In this document: positions 24,239-36,453 of the stretch, piece by piece
Layout: each line of letters opens with the position of its first letter
Position numbering within the stretch: position 1 is the first letter of the stretch
Assembly (NCBI GenBank): GCA_023614405.1
Contig: CM042685.1
Location: forward strand, 238,369,661 to 238,433,660
DNA: 64,000 nucleotides
Reading direction: 5' to 3'
DNA from: Avena insularis
Taxonomy: Eukaryota; Streptophyta; Magnoliopsida; Poales; Poaceae
Notes under the pieces: generated by a model
Database searches by the model: none
Seen by the model: only the letters and a program-made list of their open reading frames with translations
What the model was told of the DNA's origin: nothing
Made by a program: the position numbers and the translations under genes

Positions 24239-26910
24239 TGTCACATCCCAAGATTTTCCAAATCTTGTAATGTGAAAAATAAATGAATAAAATAAAACTT
24301 TGTTGATTTTCAGGGCCAGAAGAAACTTTTTGAATCCAATTGGAAACCTTCAAACCAATTTGGGTCAAATAAATCCTAAAAAGATTTAAAAATATAAACA
24401 TTAAAGGAAAATAAAATATTTTGGAATTACTATTTTTGATCTTTTAAATAAAGGATTTGGTTTTCAAATGAAATAGAAGTTTTATAAATAAAGATTATTT
24501 TATAGAGCCAAATTAAACCTTGGCCAAACTTTTGAAATAAAACATTTTGATTTGATAAAAATGGTAAAGGTTTATTTAAATAAAGTAATAAGGATTTAAT
24601 ATCCAAGTTTTATTTATAAAGGTTTTACTATTTCCAAAACATCAAAACTTATTTATGCTTTCAAAATAAGTTTTCCAAGTATTTTATATTCTCAAATAAA
24701 ACCTACTGATTTGGTTTTAAAAATAATTAGATTTCAAAAGGAGTATTTAAATAAAACAAAATCTATTTTGATTTATTGAACAAGGTCTATTTATTTAATT
24801 AATAATGGACCCTAAAATATAATTATTATTTTTGGTTGTGGAATTTTGGTTTATGCTACTAAACAGAACCAAATTCAAAGTTACAAAGTGTGGTGAAAGT
24901 TTGAATGGTTTTGAATGTTGTTTGTTGTTTGAAATTTAAAACAGAAATTAGAAATAGAAAAGGAAAAACATTTTGAAAGAAAAAAATAAGGATTTGGTCG
25001 ATTGTGACCAACAAGAAACCCAACTGCTCCCCCTCCTCGAAGAAAACGATTCTTTTCAGTTTATAACCCGAAGAGACACCTTGGTGGCCCTCTTCTCCTC
25101 TCGTTCCTCGTTGACAGGGGACCCCGACCAAGACATCTTCTTCCTCCTGTGACAGCCACGCTGCCGTTCTTGCCAATTACACGGCGTTGAAATCGCATTG
25201 ATTTCCACGATCACGTTACTCACCGTCTCCTCCTTTCCCTCCTCCTCTCCCCTCTCGCCCCCTCACACCTCGACACGCCTCAGCCAATTTCTCGCCACAC
25301 CACCTCCTCCAATTCCGAGCCTCCTACCTCCTCCTCCCGAGCACACACGGGAACACTCACCACTCCCAGACGCTCCTCCAGACTACCTCAATCAATCGCG
25401 GGCGCAGAAGCCGTCTTCGACAAAGCTCGAGCGGATGGCTCGCAACTTCTCGTGAAGTCCCTCGTAAACACTGACCGCCCCACGCTGTCTCGTTCACGCT
25501 CCCACACTCGCCTCACTCTCCTGCACCTAACCATGCCCTCTGTTTGACTTCTTGATCGGCAAATACGCGCCCGATCGAAACAGAACCACGTCGCTGACCC
25601 TACTCCGGTGAGGAATTCCTCCTGTCCTCATGCGCCCCTTGCCAAGACGACTTCACGTTGAGATTCCCCAGGCCTCTGCGATCACGGTGAGCATAATCCC
25701 CTCCTTTCTAGCTTCCTGTATCGCCGGCACCGCCACCACCTGACCGTCGCCGCCTCGCTGCCGCAGTCGCCATGACTTGGTCAAACACGCGCGAGCCGTT
25801 AGATCTCAATCCTGTGGCGTAGACAGAACGACTTAAGTGAACAGGTATGGATGCATCTGAGCTGTGCGATCTATCTAGATCCAACGCACCGCAGAGCCGA
25901 TCCGACCGAACCGGTACCAGCGAATAGCGTTGCGACGCGTGGCCAGGTTTTTCATTTAAAAACAGATTTGAATTGCAAATTGAAACTCTTGTAACTTTTG
26001 ATCCACACGTCCAAAATTTACAAATTTGATATTATTGGAATCAGTGGAACAAACCCTAGCGAACCATGCCTTTTGTTTAGTAAATAGTAGTGGTTAAATT
26101 GTTTGTTTTTGCAGAAACATTTGTATGCTTGTTTAGATTAGAAAAATGATTCAAAAATGTTTTTGAGGTTGAAACCTTGGCAATTTAGTTTGTGATGAAC
26201 TTACTGACCCTAGGAACCAACCCATGGATTTAAAAATGGATTTGGTGAAGTTTAGGTTGGAAAACTTGATTTAGCCATTCCTAGCCAAATAAAAATAATG
26301 GTTTTGTTATGGAAAATGTTTTTGGATGTAAAAACTTTGGGAAAATGTTTTGAACCAAACCTACTGACCATAAACACCAAGTTTTGAGAAACAACAACTT
26401 ATTTAGTAAACAACTTAAGGTTGTTGCTTTGATAAAAATATTTTCCACCACATAAAATAATGAATGAATTTTAAAATGGTTTTTAAACAAACCCTTTTGC
26501 AAATGACTTTGCCACTTTGGAAAATGACCATTTTGAACCTTACAAAGTTTAGAAGCCTAGTGGAAACCATCTTTGCAAATAAAACAATCCCTTGCATGCT
26601 TACATGCATGACTTAGATCCCATTGTTTTATGTGTGTGAATTGTTTGATTATTTGTTTGGAATGCTAGTTGAAATTGTGTTTGCTTGATTGATTGTAGTG
26701 AAGTTAGAAAAGTGTGAGACTAGCAAGATCAAGGAGTGAACCAACATTCCCTACCAAAAGAAAGGCAAGTTACACTATCATCTAAAGTCCTACTATTTTC
26801 ATTATACTTAGTGGATTTTGAGACATGCATGAAAACAATTTTATACTTATGCTATGCTAAATCCTAATAGGATACCCTATACATTCCTTAGAGAAAACAA
26901 TGTAGTGGTT

Positions 26911-26978
26911 ACATGCTTAGCCATGCTATATTTTGAAAAGATATACATGCTTAGCCATGCTATATTTTGAAAAGGACT
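26911..26978 (+). repeat. Tandem duplication in the F LTR (34-bp unit, 2 copies)
   Basis: The unit starts ACATGCTTAGCCATGCTATA and occurs twice, head to tail, about 34 bases apart. The second copy is nearly identical, so the duplication is recent. Confidence 0.8.
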
Positions 26979-27535
26979 TGTGTTTTTATATAATAAAACA
27001 AGGACTCAATGAACCACCTGGGTGGCCAAGGATACTTTGAGTTTTGGAGAAGGTGGCAACAAAAGGAACCATGTCTATGGCAATCTCTTTGTGTTGTGCT
27101 CCAAAGGAAACCACCCAGGAAACTTAGAGATTGAACATGTTTCTCCAATTGTGGGTTTGCAATGTGACCACATGCTATTTATGGCTCTGGCTTAGTCAAC
27201 TACATTGGGAAGACCCATGCATTGTCTTCAGTTTACTGGACATGGGGACCTGGAATCCTACATGGGTGCTGAAGACAAGCTAGCAATGGTGTATGGGAGG
27301 ACCCTTTGGAAAGACTTCGTCACATTCTCAATCTGCCGGTACTCCATCTTGGTGAGCACTAATCCAGTGGCCACTGGTGGCACAAGGATGGGATTGTGAC
27401 ATGTGGGTAAAGTGTGCAACTTCTGCAGAAGATAATAAAATCTAAGTACTTAGCCATGTCCCCGGTTATGGACAATACTGAGCAACTAAAGTTTGAAGCT
27501 ATGGGAAATCTCGACATTCCAATTTCTAAAACAAA

Positions 27536-27760
27536 AACTTGATGCACTTGGGGTTACCAAGGAGCTCAAGAGATTTGATAAAACTTGATGCACTTGGGGG
27601 TACCAAGGAGCTCAAGAGATTTGATAAAACTTGATGCACTTGGGGTTACCAAGGAGCTCAAGAGATTTTGTTGAAAACTTGATACACTTGGGGTTACCAA
27701 GGTGTGCAAGGAGATTTGTTAACAACTTAAACACTTGGGATTTGCCAAGGGATTTTCAAA
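27536..27760 (+). repeat. Tandem repeat in the F LTR (47-bp unit, 3 good plus decayed copies)
   Basis: Units start AACTTGATGCACTTGGGG and contain CCAAGGAGCTCAAGAGATTT. Copies begin at 27536, 27583 and 27630. A fourth near 27680 and a fifth near 27725 are diverged. The D copy shows only one recognisable unit (about 62040-62120), so the array grew after the two LTR lineages split. Confidence 0.8.
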
Positions 27761-28227
27761 GATTTGATCAAAGATAAAAACCATTTTGAAAGATAGGATA
27801 AATTACTGCTTTATGCAAATGAGCCTTAAACCCTACTTAGCCAAAAATGCATGTAATGATAGGATCCACTTACATTCAACATAGAAGTGAAACTTGCCAA
27901 TACTATTCCAAAGTATTGACCCTTGTGGCTATAACTTGTAATGTTGCAGGTTTGATTGATTTTAGTGAAGATTGATTGATTAGGATTATAAAGTCTACAA
28001 CCAACATGTCTGCCTGTGGCACTTTGAAGATGAAGGACCCCATGCTTATAGTTATTCCGCTGCAATGTAATGTAATAGCCAAATGAGCTATGTAAAAATG
28101 TAATAAAATTATGTTATTCCTGGTTATAAAGTTATATTATGACCTTTGTTTCTTGATATTACATCTAAACTGCGGATGCTAGCTATTGATCCAGGGACTA
28201 GCATTGTAAACACAGGGGACACCACCC

Positions 28228-30597
28228 TATTGTGAGATGCACATGGGCGTCAGATAAAGAAAGAGAAGTTGGGCCACGTCCAGGTTTTGTTTTTTATTTA
28301 TTTTCTGTTTTGCTATTTTCTGTTTTCCTTTTCAGATTTGTATATAATCTTTAATTTGAACTTTTCTTTGTAGAATTTATTTGCTGGATAATTGTAGTAA
28401 TACTAAAATATATTTAGTATCATTTGTGAACTTTTATTATATAATCTTTTTATATTTCTTTTATTTTCTCAATATGAACCCCTTTTAAATTTTTTGTAGA
28501 AGCTTTTCTTATTATTTTTCTTTCCTCTTTTAACCATGGATTTATTGAATGATATATTATTATTTGGTTATAAAACTTAACTCTAGTTGGCATAGTTTGA
28601 ATAGAAATTTTTATATGTATAATGATCCTATATCATTATTTGATGCATGAAATGTAAAAGACATTGATATGGTTATTACTACTTCCATTGACTTGGAAAA
28701 TGGCAATGTATATATTCTATTATGATAAACAAAGAAGTTTAGGGTTCTTAATTTACTTATATTTCTTTGTTGATGTGAGAAAGTATTTAATAACTAAGCA
28801 TATCGTCTTCTGTTTGTGATATTTGATGATATAACCTTTTTAAAATAGATAGTTACATCTAATATGTTTTATATAAAGGAATTGGTAATTATACTCTTAA
28901 GCACATATAATTATGATGGTTAGAATTGATAGAGATATGCTTATGTGATTTGCTATAGTAAGATATTACTATAAAGTGTTATAGATATAAGATGATGGAT
29001 TAATTCCTTGAATGGACATTATACTTGGTTTAAGATTTAGAGTTGGTTGTTTAACAAGAATGTCTATCTTTCCATAACTCACACTCCTGAATTTCTAATT
29101 TAGGAATTCCTTTCCTAGATATGCTATTTCTTCCTAACTATCTTCATTGTTAACATGATGAGCTTTACTTCACAAAAATATTCTTATTCACCTATTATTC
29201 TTCTAAACTCATTGATAAATCTAATGAGCTTGACATTGAATCTTTTATAATTTCCTTCAAACTCCACTCATAATCTTCCTTAATCATCCATCACTAATAT
29301 TCCTCCATCAGATGTATGTATCCAACTACCTTTCTCTAAGGCTTATTCTCCTTTAAAATAAATAACACTACTTCCATAACTCCATGCTATACTGGCTTTA
29401 ATTGAATCATATTGCCTTATATTTACTCTAGTAACTCATACACCAATCTTACATTATATTATTGTGACTTGTAATGGTTAACCTAGGATAATATATCTAG
29501 ACTAGGGTTCAATAATGTTCTATCCACCAATGTCGCTTATACTTGATATAAGCATTCAATCTTGGTGAATAAGGCATGATTATTATAATCTTTTGATCCT
29601 TTATGGTCTAGGTTTCCAATCGGCTAATCAAGACTTGATCAATACAACATTACAGTTGTATTATAATTATCTTCTATTTAGCTCTATTGGATTAAGAGAT
29701 ATAATTCATTGACTATACCTACTTGATCCAATAGGATTACTCCTGGTAACTATCTTCAGGCTTCATCCTTGTAATCTTCTTTACTACCATATGACTAGGT
29801 AATATAAATAATTCTTCTATTTATCTAGGAGGGATTTAACTCCACCAATTATCCTATTGATTTGATTCTTTTCAATCATTCATATCCAATAGATGACATC
29901 TGAAACTAGCATCACTATTTACCTCTTCTTACTTCTTTCTTTATAAACCTTAAGTGAATGCTATAATAAAAACAAGAGTTGATAGGTCAAGAACTGATAG
30001 GTTAAGAATTGGTGAATCAATAGTTGATTACACAATATTGATGAACAACAATTATAGGGATAGGATTCAATAGAGATGATAAGGATTGATATGGAAAGAA
30101 AGATATATGGTGAATGATCTTGACTTAGTCTCTTTCCAGCCCAAACTCATTAAAGAGTTAAAGTTAGGTATTACTATGATACTCATGGTATAAGTAGATG
30201 AGATTAAGACAGATCAATAATTAGTTGTTACATTTTTATTACTTAAGTTATATTTATAATTTGGTATTCGTGGGTTGTGTAATGCATACTATGATATGAT
30301 CACCTAAGGATCAAACATAAATCATTAACTAATGTATTAGAGTTTAATTTTATTATATTTGATCTACCCTTAGATCAAATCATGTTTACCCAAAATAAGG
30401 TTTTAGCAAAGGTCATATTGAAACTTATCGCAGTCAACTTGATGATCTACTTCAATTCCATCAAGTTAAGAGAAGCTTTAATCACTTTGACAAGTTTTTA
30501 TTTAAAAGCGCGAAAATTATTCAGATTTTCTATGCATGAATGCAATGCACACATCTGTGTTCAGCTTATTTCTAAGCTCTAATGCTGGGATGTTACA
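28228..30597 (-). repeat. 5' LTR of element E, last part
   Basis: It aligns with 9291-11663 at high identity and ends GGGATGTTACA, followed by the AGGAC duplication. With the two earlier parts it accounts for the whole LTR except for the segment lost where F sits. Confidence 0.9.
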
Positions 30598-30602
30598 AGG
30601 AC

Positions 30603-30916
30603 TCTATAACCTGTCCGTCTAGGACTTTTCCCTGTAACCCTAGGACCTGGCGACTATATAAGTCAGGCCTATGGGATCCTTTAGGGCACAACTTCAGACA
30701 ATCTCATAGAACCTCGCACAGCGAACCTATCTCTGTAACTCGGCGTATTGCCCTTATAGTGATTTATAGCAGGAGTAGGATTCCGGCACCGTCATGGGAT
30801 CTGAACCTGGGTAAGCTGTGTTACCTCGTAACCGTCAACCGTCCGCCTTCCCCCACGTCTCTAAACACGCACTGTGAGGACCCCTCCATGGAGTACTCGT
30901 CGGCAATACCACGACA
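30603..30916 (+). repeat. 5' LTR of element B, right part with promoter
   Basis: It aligns with 43228-43541 and ends CCACGACA, two bases before the primer site. A TATA box CTATATAAG lies at 30654-30662 and is conserved at 43279-43287 in the 3' LTR. Transcription of B would start some 30 bases further right. E's insertion therefore left the core promoter attached to the coding side but removed the upstream LTR bases by 26 kb. Confidence 0.93.
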
Positions 30917-30918
30917 GT

Positions 30919-30936
30919 TGGCGCCCACCGTGGGGC
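30919..30936 (+). other. Primer binding site of element B (tRNA-Lys)
   Basis: TGGCGCCCACCGTGGGGC matches the complement of the 3' end of plant tRNA-Lys(CUU) without a visible mismatch. It lies two bases after the LTR end at 30916. Confidence 0.85.
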
Positions 30937-31447
30937 AAGAGGCGCTTCAGGCTCTTCAGCGGGCGAGGACCAAGATCTTCACGGGAATCGGCAAAACCGT
31001 AGCCATCGGTCATGTTCTCTTCTCCGGCAACGTTCTGATCGTCCCTCCCGACGAGTTCTGGATCCAGGCGAAGACGAACCCTACGTGGTGTTCGATCGTT
31101 CCTATCGGAGACATCCACCTCTTCATTGGCAAAACCGACTCAGGCACTAGTTCCCTAGGAGTCGGAGGAGCATCAAGACCCACACGGACCGCCTACGGGC
31201 AGGACACGTTCGCGAAAGGATCTATGTCGGGTCTCTCTTCGGATTTTGCTGACAAAGGTTGGAAAAATTCAAGGCCCACCCAAACCGCCCTTGTGCAGGA
31301 TATAAGGGTGGAAGATCGCTGCAAGTCCGCCGGCTTCGCCCGCGTGTCTGGACAACAGAGATCCAAGTTCATCGGCATGGTTACCATCTTCGACCTGGCG
31401 TGTTGCGTTCAGAGAGAGGGCGAAAATCCCCACGATTAACTTGCTAG
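30937..31447 (+). other. Leader of element B
   Basis: About 510 bases lie between primer site and first gag-like frame. An ORF (30582-31439) crosses the LTR, primer site and leader, but it has no recognisable domain and starts in E, so I treat it as chance. This stretch probably holds the untranslated leader and packaging signals. Confidence 0.5.
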
Positions 31448-31774
31448 GTGGCTCCGTATACGAGCCGATCTGGCCCACTACCCAATGATGATGTTATGTA
31501 TCACTTTGTGGAAGGACTGGACCACGACATGCTTCTCCGGCATTCTCTAAGACGGCAACAGGCATCGGGACGCCTTACCTTCGAAGGCATGGTGAACACC
31601 GTCAACAACTACGCGGAGGCTGAAGCGGCAGCTCAGACAGTGCTTGCGCTTATTGACGGAGCCCCTCCGATTCAGCCACCACCACCACCATCGCCTCTGG
31701 CCTCCATCGCCGATGTTGTGCCACCACCTTCAGTCATCGTCGCCGCCGTTGCACCTCCACCCCCCATCATCTAG
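31448..31774 (+). pseudogene. Gag-like fragment in element B's leader
   Basis: This short frame encodes YHFVEGLDHDMLLRHSLRR followed by an Ala/Glu-rich helix and a Pro-rich tail. The order resembles the later part of B's own gag (FIDGLERGTLLRHKLKR, 33661-33711, then an Ala/Asp-rich helix). It could be a partial duplication of gag or a remnant of another element. The next frame (31781-32191) encodes an acidic segment (EEIDFSREELDSAMQEIEEE) of unknown role that shifts frame into the main gag. Confidence 0.5.
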
Positions 31775-32079
31775 GAAGTCTTGGCACCCTCCGACTCTGT
31801 GATTAACGCGCTATACGCCGACTTCAGTGCAGATTCAGAGGAGATAGATTTCAGTCGAGAGGAACTAGACTCCGCCATGCAGGAGATCGAGGAGGAGTAC
31901 ACGCGCGACGAGCAAGCCAACAACGCTGTCACGTCTCGAGAGGTGTTCGTCACCATTGGGATGGCGATGGATGAAGATCAAATCGGACGAGCTCCGCCTA
32001 CAACTCTGGACAAAGGGAAGGGACCACCTGTTGCTGACAACATTGATCGCGCAAAGGTCATGCCCCTCCGCCTAATCCA

Positions 32080-34374
32080 GTGCAGCAGCCGCAAGAACTC
32101 GGCATCGGCCCGAGCAACAACAACACCGCAAACTTGCCGCCTCCGGCATCTACGTATGCTTCTGCCCAAGTTACTCCAGCTGATAGAGTGATGTACGACA
32201 ATCTCCTCGTCGAGCCACTGACCATAGCTCATTTCCGGAACGTGACCCAGCTTGACGAGAAGCGCCAATAGTTGTTGGAGGAAGCGCAGGCCATCGCGGA
32301 GCAAGGCGCTAAGCTAGATCGAGATCTGGTCAACACGCAGAAATCCATAGAGAAAGCTAGAGCAATGGAGGCCGAGTACAAGACTCTGCAGCAGCAGCAG
32401 AAGGCCAAGAAAGCTCCGGCTCGCGTCATCAACGATCCTGGTGTACGACGAAACCTAGGATGAGCTCCCCCGAAGCTGGCACAAGTCAAGCCATACATTG
32501 ACAGTGAAGGAAGGCAGGTGATGCCCACTCCTCTCCTCAACCTCGCTGTCGCCAAGACCCTTCTGGAGCAGGATAGATCGCCCGAGGCGGTGGACCAGGT
32601 CTATGACCTAGTGGCCAAGGCAGTGAAATAATAGGGAAATGCCACCTCTCAGAGGCTTGAGTCTGACCCAGCGTTTTGCCAGTCTAGCCAGCATAAGCCG
32701 CCAAGGGACAGATCTCCTCTTGATGTCGGGTATCAGACGGGTTCATCAGAACGAAGACGGAGGTATGCGCGCAACAGGAAGGATGTTATCCCCATATCCT
32801 CCAACCACGGAGAAAAGGCCCGACCTCGTCGCCCATCGCCACCGCCCCGCTCCCCCCGACATCGCAAAGAACCCAAGGCTCACCATCATACGGATATGCC
32901 CCCGCCAAGGCAGAGCGGCATCATCATCCACGACAACGCGGAGCAGACCCGTCATGACAGAGAGCGCAACCAAGGACACAAGAGCAGGTCGCGCCATGAC
33001 CCTCCACGTCCGGCAAGCAATCGTGACAAGCGTGAGGCATCGCAGGAGGGCAATAGCAAGAAGGCTAACCCACCGCCACCTCCGCCTCCGTCGCCACCTA
33101 GCAGTCATCATGGCGGAGGAGGCCCGCGTCGTTCACGCAGCCCATCCCTGTTGACAAGAAGAAGAAAAACCCGGAGCCATACGACGCACGTTTGCGGATC
33201 GATAATATCCACGAGGCCCCGGGAAGGACCATACCTAGGACCACGTTGCTTTGGACCTGCGATACGGTCCACAACTTACCCCAAAGGTTTCCGGATTGAC
33301 AAGACCATCAAGCCCTATGACGGCACCGCTAAACCAGCTACATGGTTGCAGGATTACGGCAACACGGTAGAGATTGCCGGGGGTAACCCCAACGTTGCCG
33401 TCAAGTACCTCCCATTGATGTTGGCGGGCACAGCCCATCAATGGATTGATGACTTGCCGGATAAATCCATCTACAATTGGTTGGACATGCAAGAGGCGTT
33501 TACCAAGAACTTCGAGGGTACGTACAAACGTCCCTGCACTATTGGCGATCTACAGCGGTGCATGCAAGAGAAAGACGAGACATCTCGCGCCTACCTCTCC
33601 CGCTGGCTGGATATGAAGAATTCCTGCGCATGAGTGCATGCTCAGACCGCCATGGCCGCCTTCATCGATGGGTTGGAAAGGGGCACGTTGCTCCGACATA
33701 AGCTGAAGCGCTTGCAGGACAATCACCAGCTTGACTTGAACCAGATGATTCAGTTGGCTAGTGAGTTCGCAGCTGCTGACGATGATGCTCGCGGCTCTCT
33801 GCCGGCAACGACCGTTCCAACTCAAGCTCGGAGGAACAGCAACACAAAGCGGAAAACCGCTCCAGAAGAAAAGCAAACTCCCGAAATGGTCGCCATGACC
33901 TTTGCAGGACGAGGTGATGGCAGACAACGTGGCCGAGGACGGGGAGCTGGTCGTGGGCAGCAGCGAGGAAGTGAAACTACCGCGGCAGTGCTCTGCGTTC
34001 CCCAAACCTACAAAGAGTACCGCGATATGTTGTGCCTCGTACACCTAGATGTTAACGACAAGGCCACCCATACCAATCGACACTGCAAGTTCGTCAACAA
34101 CCTCTAGGAGGACCCGGAGTCCGGCTACAAGCGAAGTCGGAAGAACAGACCGCGAGGCAAGGGCAAGGGGAAGAAGAAGGAGGAGGAGTCCAAGGATTCA
34201 AGTGACATGTACGAGGATGTTGACCCCAAGCACGCCGCCAAGAGCGACGACAAAGGCAAGAACCCCTTCGTGAAGAATGCTCCAGTCTACCACACTTTCC
34301 TTGGCACCTCCACCGTTCGACAACAGAAGACCTCTATGAGGATACTGATGGCCACTCTACCCCCAGTTCCCTAG
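32080..34374 (+). pseudogene. gag: Element B gag
   Basis: One frame runs through 32080-34374 with stops at 32269, 32461, near 32629, at 33631, 34105 and 34372. N-terminal part: a helical Gln/Glu/Lys-rich region (32272-32460) and a basic Arg/Ser/Pro-rich segment. Capsid-like core at about 33290-33800: KPYDGTAKPATWLQDY, AHQWIDDL, then FIDGLERGTLLRHKLKR. This is the plant Retrotrans_gag pattern of TAT-type elements. The C-terminal part has an RG-rich run (GRGRGAGRGQQRG) instead of an obvious CCHC knuckle. Gag would form the particle; this copy cannot. Confidence 0.75.
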
Positions 34375-35079
34375 TACCTGCGCTGGTCGGAGGTTCCAAT
34401 TACTTGGGATAGGAAGGATCACCCAGACCTCATCCCTACGGAGAACCAATACGCCATGGTCATCAACCCCTTGATTAACGGCGTGGAGTTCACCAAGTGT
34501 ATGGTGGACAGTGGAAGCAGCATCAACATCATGTACCTGGATACACTGCAGAAGATGAACTTGACGGAGGCAAACCTAAGGTGGACCAACACCATCTTCC
34601 ACGTCATAGTTCCTGATCGGGAGGCTCGGTCCCTTGGGTGCATCACACTTCAGTTTTCCTTTGGCGATGTTAATAATTACCGCCAAGAGCGCATGACCTT
34701 TGAGGTGGTCCCCTTCAAGAGCGTGTACCACGTCATATTCAGCCGCGACATATTCCACACCTTCATGGCCAAGCCATCCTTCGTCTACAACAAACTCAAG
34801 ATACCCGGACCAAACAGTGTCATCACCGTATCCGGAAGCTTTACCAAAGCAAGGGACTGCGAGATTAATGAAGCGACCTTGAAGTCAGCTGTACTCTCTG
34901 ACGAAGAATTCAAAGAGATCCAGAGCAAGGTCGATGACTCAGTGATGCCCGTGTCGAAAAAACAGATCTCCGACTCTGCTCCAGCATTTAAGGCGGCCAT
35001 CGAGACCAAGCCGGTGGAACTTGTGGTAGGCGATGCCTCCAAGACCACCGCCATTGGGACGAACCTGGATCCCAAATAG
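34375..35079 (+). pseudogene. Element B aspartic protease
   Basis: This is in the same frame as gag, open from 34375 (first ATG 34456). The active-site motif VDSGSSINIMY starts near 34504. The stretch VVPFKSVYHVIFSRDIF (about 34708-34758) corresponds to the conserved ...YHAILGR segment, with Leu-Gly altered to Phe-Ser. An acidic linker leads to RT. The frame stops with TAG at 35077. Confidence 0.78.
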
Positions 35080-36453
35080 GAAAGCGCGCTCGTCGAGTTC
35101 CTCCATTAGAATAGGTACATCTTTGCCTGGCAACCTCTCGACATGAAAGGTGTACCTAGGGAACTTGCCGAGCACATCTTAAACATTGATCCAAAATGAA
35201 AACCAGTGAAGCAACCTCTATGATGCTTTGGAGATGAGAAGAGACGCGCCATAGGCAAAGAGATAGCTAGGTTACTTAAGGCTAGTTTTATCCGAGAAGT
35301 CCTTCACACCCAATGGGTGGCCCATCCTGTACTTGTCCCCAAAAAAGGAACCAAAGAATTAAGAATGTGCGTTGATTACACCGGCTTGAACAAAGCATGC
35401 CCCAAAGATCCGTTTGCTTTGCCTCACATTGACCAAGTCATTGACTCGACGTCTGACTCGGAACTTTTGTGTTTTCTCGATGCATACTCAGGATACCACC
35501 AGATAAAGATGAGGAAGTCGGACCAATTGGCCACTTCATTCACTACCCCGTATGGCACGTTTTGCTATGTTACGATGCCCTTTGGGCTGAAAAACGCAGG
35601 TGCTACGTACCAGCGGACAATGCAACGTTGCCTGCACAACCAAATTGGTCGGAACGTTCACGCCTATGTGGACGATATAGCGGTGATGTCTAAAAAGTCA
35701 AATGACTTAATCTCTGACTTAAAAGAAACCTTTGATAATCTCCGGAAATACAACATGATGCTTAACCCTAAGAAGTGCGTCTTCGGGGTTCTAGCCGGCA
35801 AATTGTTGGGCTTCATCATTTCCCAGCGTGGAATCAAGGTCAACCCGGAGAAAATCAAGGCCATCTTAAACATAAACTATCCGACATGCCTAAAGGACAT
35901 TCAACGACTAACAGGTTGTGTTGCAGTTGTTAGTCGGTTCATCAGCCGACTTGGAGATAAGGCCCTGCCGCTATACAAGTTGCTGAAGAAGGCGGACAAA
36001 TTCACGTGGACGGACGAAGCAGATGCAGCATTGAAGCAGCTCAAGGAGATTGTTTCCTCAGCGCCCATCCTTGCAGCACCCGAGCCTGGAGAGCCCATGT
36101 TAATTTACATGGCGGCAACCAACCGGGTAATCAGCATCATCGTCGTGGTAGAGCGGAAGGAACCAGGCTATGAGCACGGAGTTCAACGACCAGTTTACTA
36201 TGTAAGCGAGGTCTTGACAGAGTCCAAGAAGCGTTACCCGCACCACCGGAAGATAGCTTATGGAGTATTCCTTGCTTCTCGGAAGCTGAGGCATTACTTT
36301 CAGGAGCACCCAATCACAGTGGTGAGCAAGACTCCACTGTCCGACATTATCAACAACATCGACGCTACGATAAGGTTCGCAAAGTGGGGCATTGAACTTT
36401 CCGCCTTCGAGATCACCTACAAAAGACGCGATGCTATAAAGTCACAAGCCTAA
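35080..36453 (+). pseudogene. pol: Element B reverse transcriptase and RNase H
   Basis: This is in the same frame as protease after stops at 35077, 35107 and two TGA codons near 35198 and 35219; it is then open 35317-36453. Reverse transcriptase copies the element RNA. Motifs by residue of that ORF: MCVDYTGLN (17-25), FLDAYSGYHQI (53-63), TMPFGLKNAGATYQR (86-100) and the catalytic YVDD (117-120). The Ty3/gypsy RNase H begins near residue 250 (ILAAPEPGEPMLIYMAAT), but its first catalytic Asp is not evident (MAAT replaces the usual DAS). TAA at 36451 separates it from the next domain in frame. Confidence 0.88.

Larger units (their letters stand above)
24239..28214 (+). repeat. LTR of element F (about 4 kb)
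   Basis: It begins TGTCACATCCCAAG and ends GTAAACACA. It aligns, in reverse, with 61633-64000 (element D): for example the AAAGACTTCGTCACATTCTC segment at about 27310-27335 and the segment around 28140-28210. It has AT-rich arms and a GC-rich core (about 25030-25940), like the E LTR. The end is set by loss of similarity to D after CACA. No coding domain is seen; ORFs such as 25198-25455 are low-complexity Pro/Ser frames. Confidence 0.75.
23788..28227 (+). mobile_element. Element F: truncated Ty3/gypsy element (3' end of interior plus one LTR)
   Basis: It holds, in order, a zinc-knuckle gag fragment, a polypurine tract and one about 4-kb LTR, all on +. The 5' LTR and most of the interior are missing. 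No target duplication is seen. Instead, F replaces the segment of E's LTR that corresponds to 8407-9290 in the left copy, leaving a 13-base filler (28215-28227) before E resumes. This looks like an insertion followed by a deletion through illegitimate recombination. The LTR is shared with element D at the right edge of the window, in opposite orientation. Confidence 0.75.
4487..30597 (-). mobile_element. Element E: LARD-like LTR retrotransposon with giant noncoding LTRs
   Basis: E is flanked by AGGAC (4482-4486 and 30598-30602). Read on the minus strand, the LTRs begin TGTAACATCCC and end GGTCACCGCA. The interior is 11664-14526, with a polypurine tract at its left end and a tRNA-iMet-type primer site at its right end, which fixes the minus orientation. 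There is no gag or pol ORF anywhere in it, so it must have been mobilised in trans, as in large retrotransposon derivatives such as barley Sukkula. The right LTR was later hit by a solo LTR and by element F, the left by a Helitron-like element. About 8 substitutions in the first 180 aligned LTR bases make E younger than B. Confidence 0.85.

Noticed and set aside
25198..25455. Pro/Ser-rich ORF in the F LTR as a host gene exon
   Set aside because: Low-complexity GC-rich LTR core; no homologous frame visible in D.
27536..27760. CRISPR-like array
   Set aside because: Units are contiguous tandem copies without unique spacers, in plant LTR sequence.
30582..31439. 285-residue plus-strand ORF
   Set aside because: It starts in E's LTR and crosses B's LTR, primer site and leader. 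The composite is younger than either element, so it cannot be a gene.
32639..33154. Arg/His-rich ORF overlapping gag of B
   Set aside because: It is the shadow of the basic gag segment in the adjacent frame; the gag frame carries the recognisable capsid motifs.
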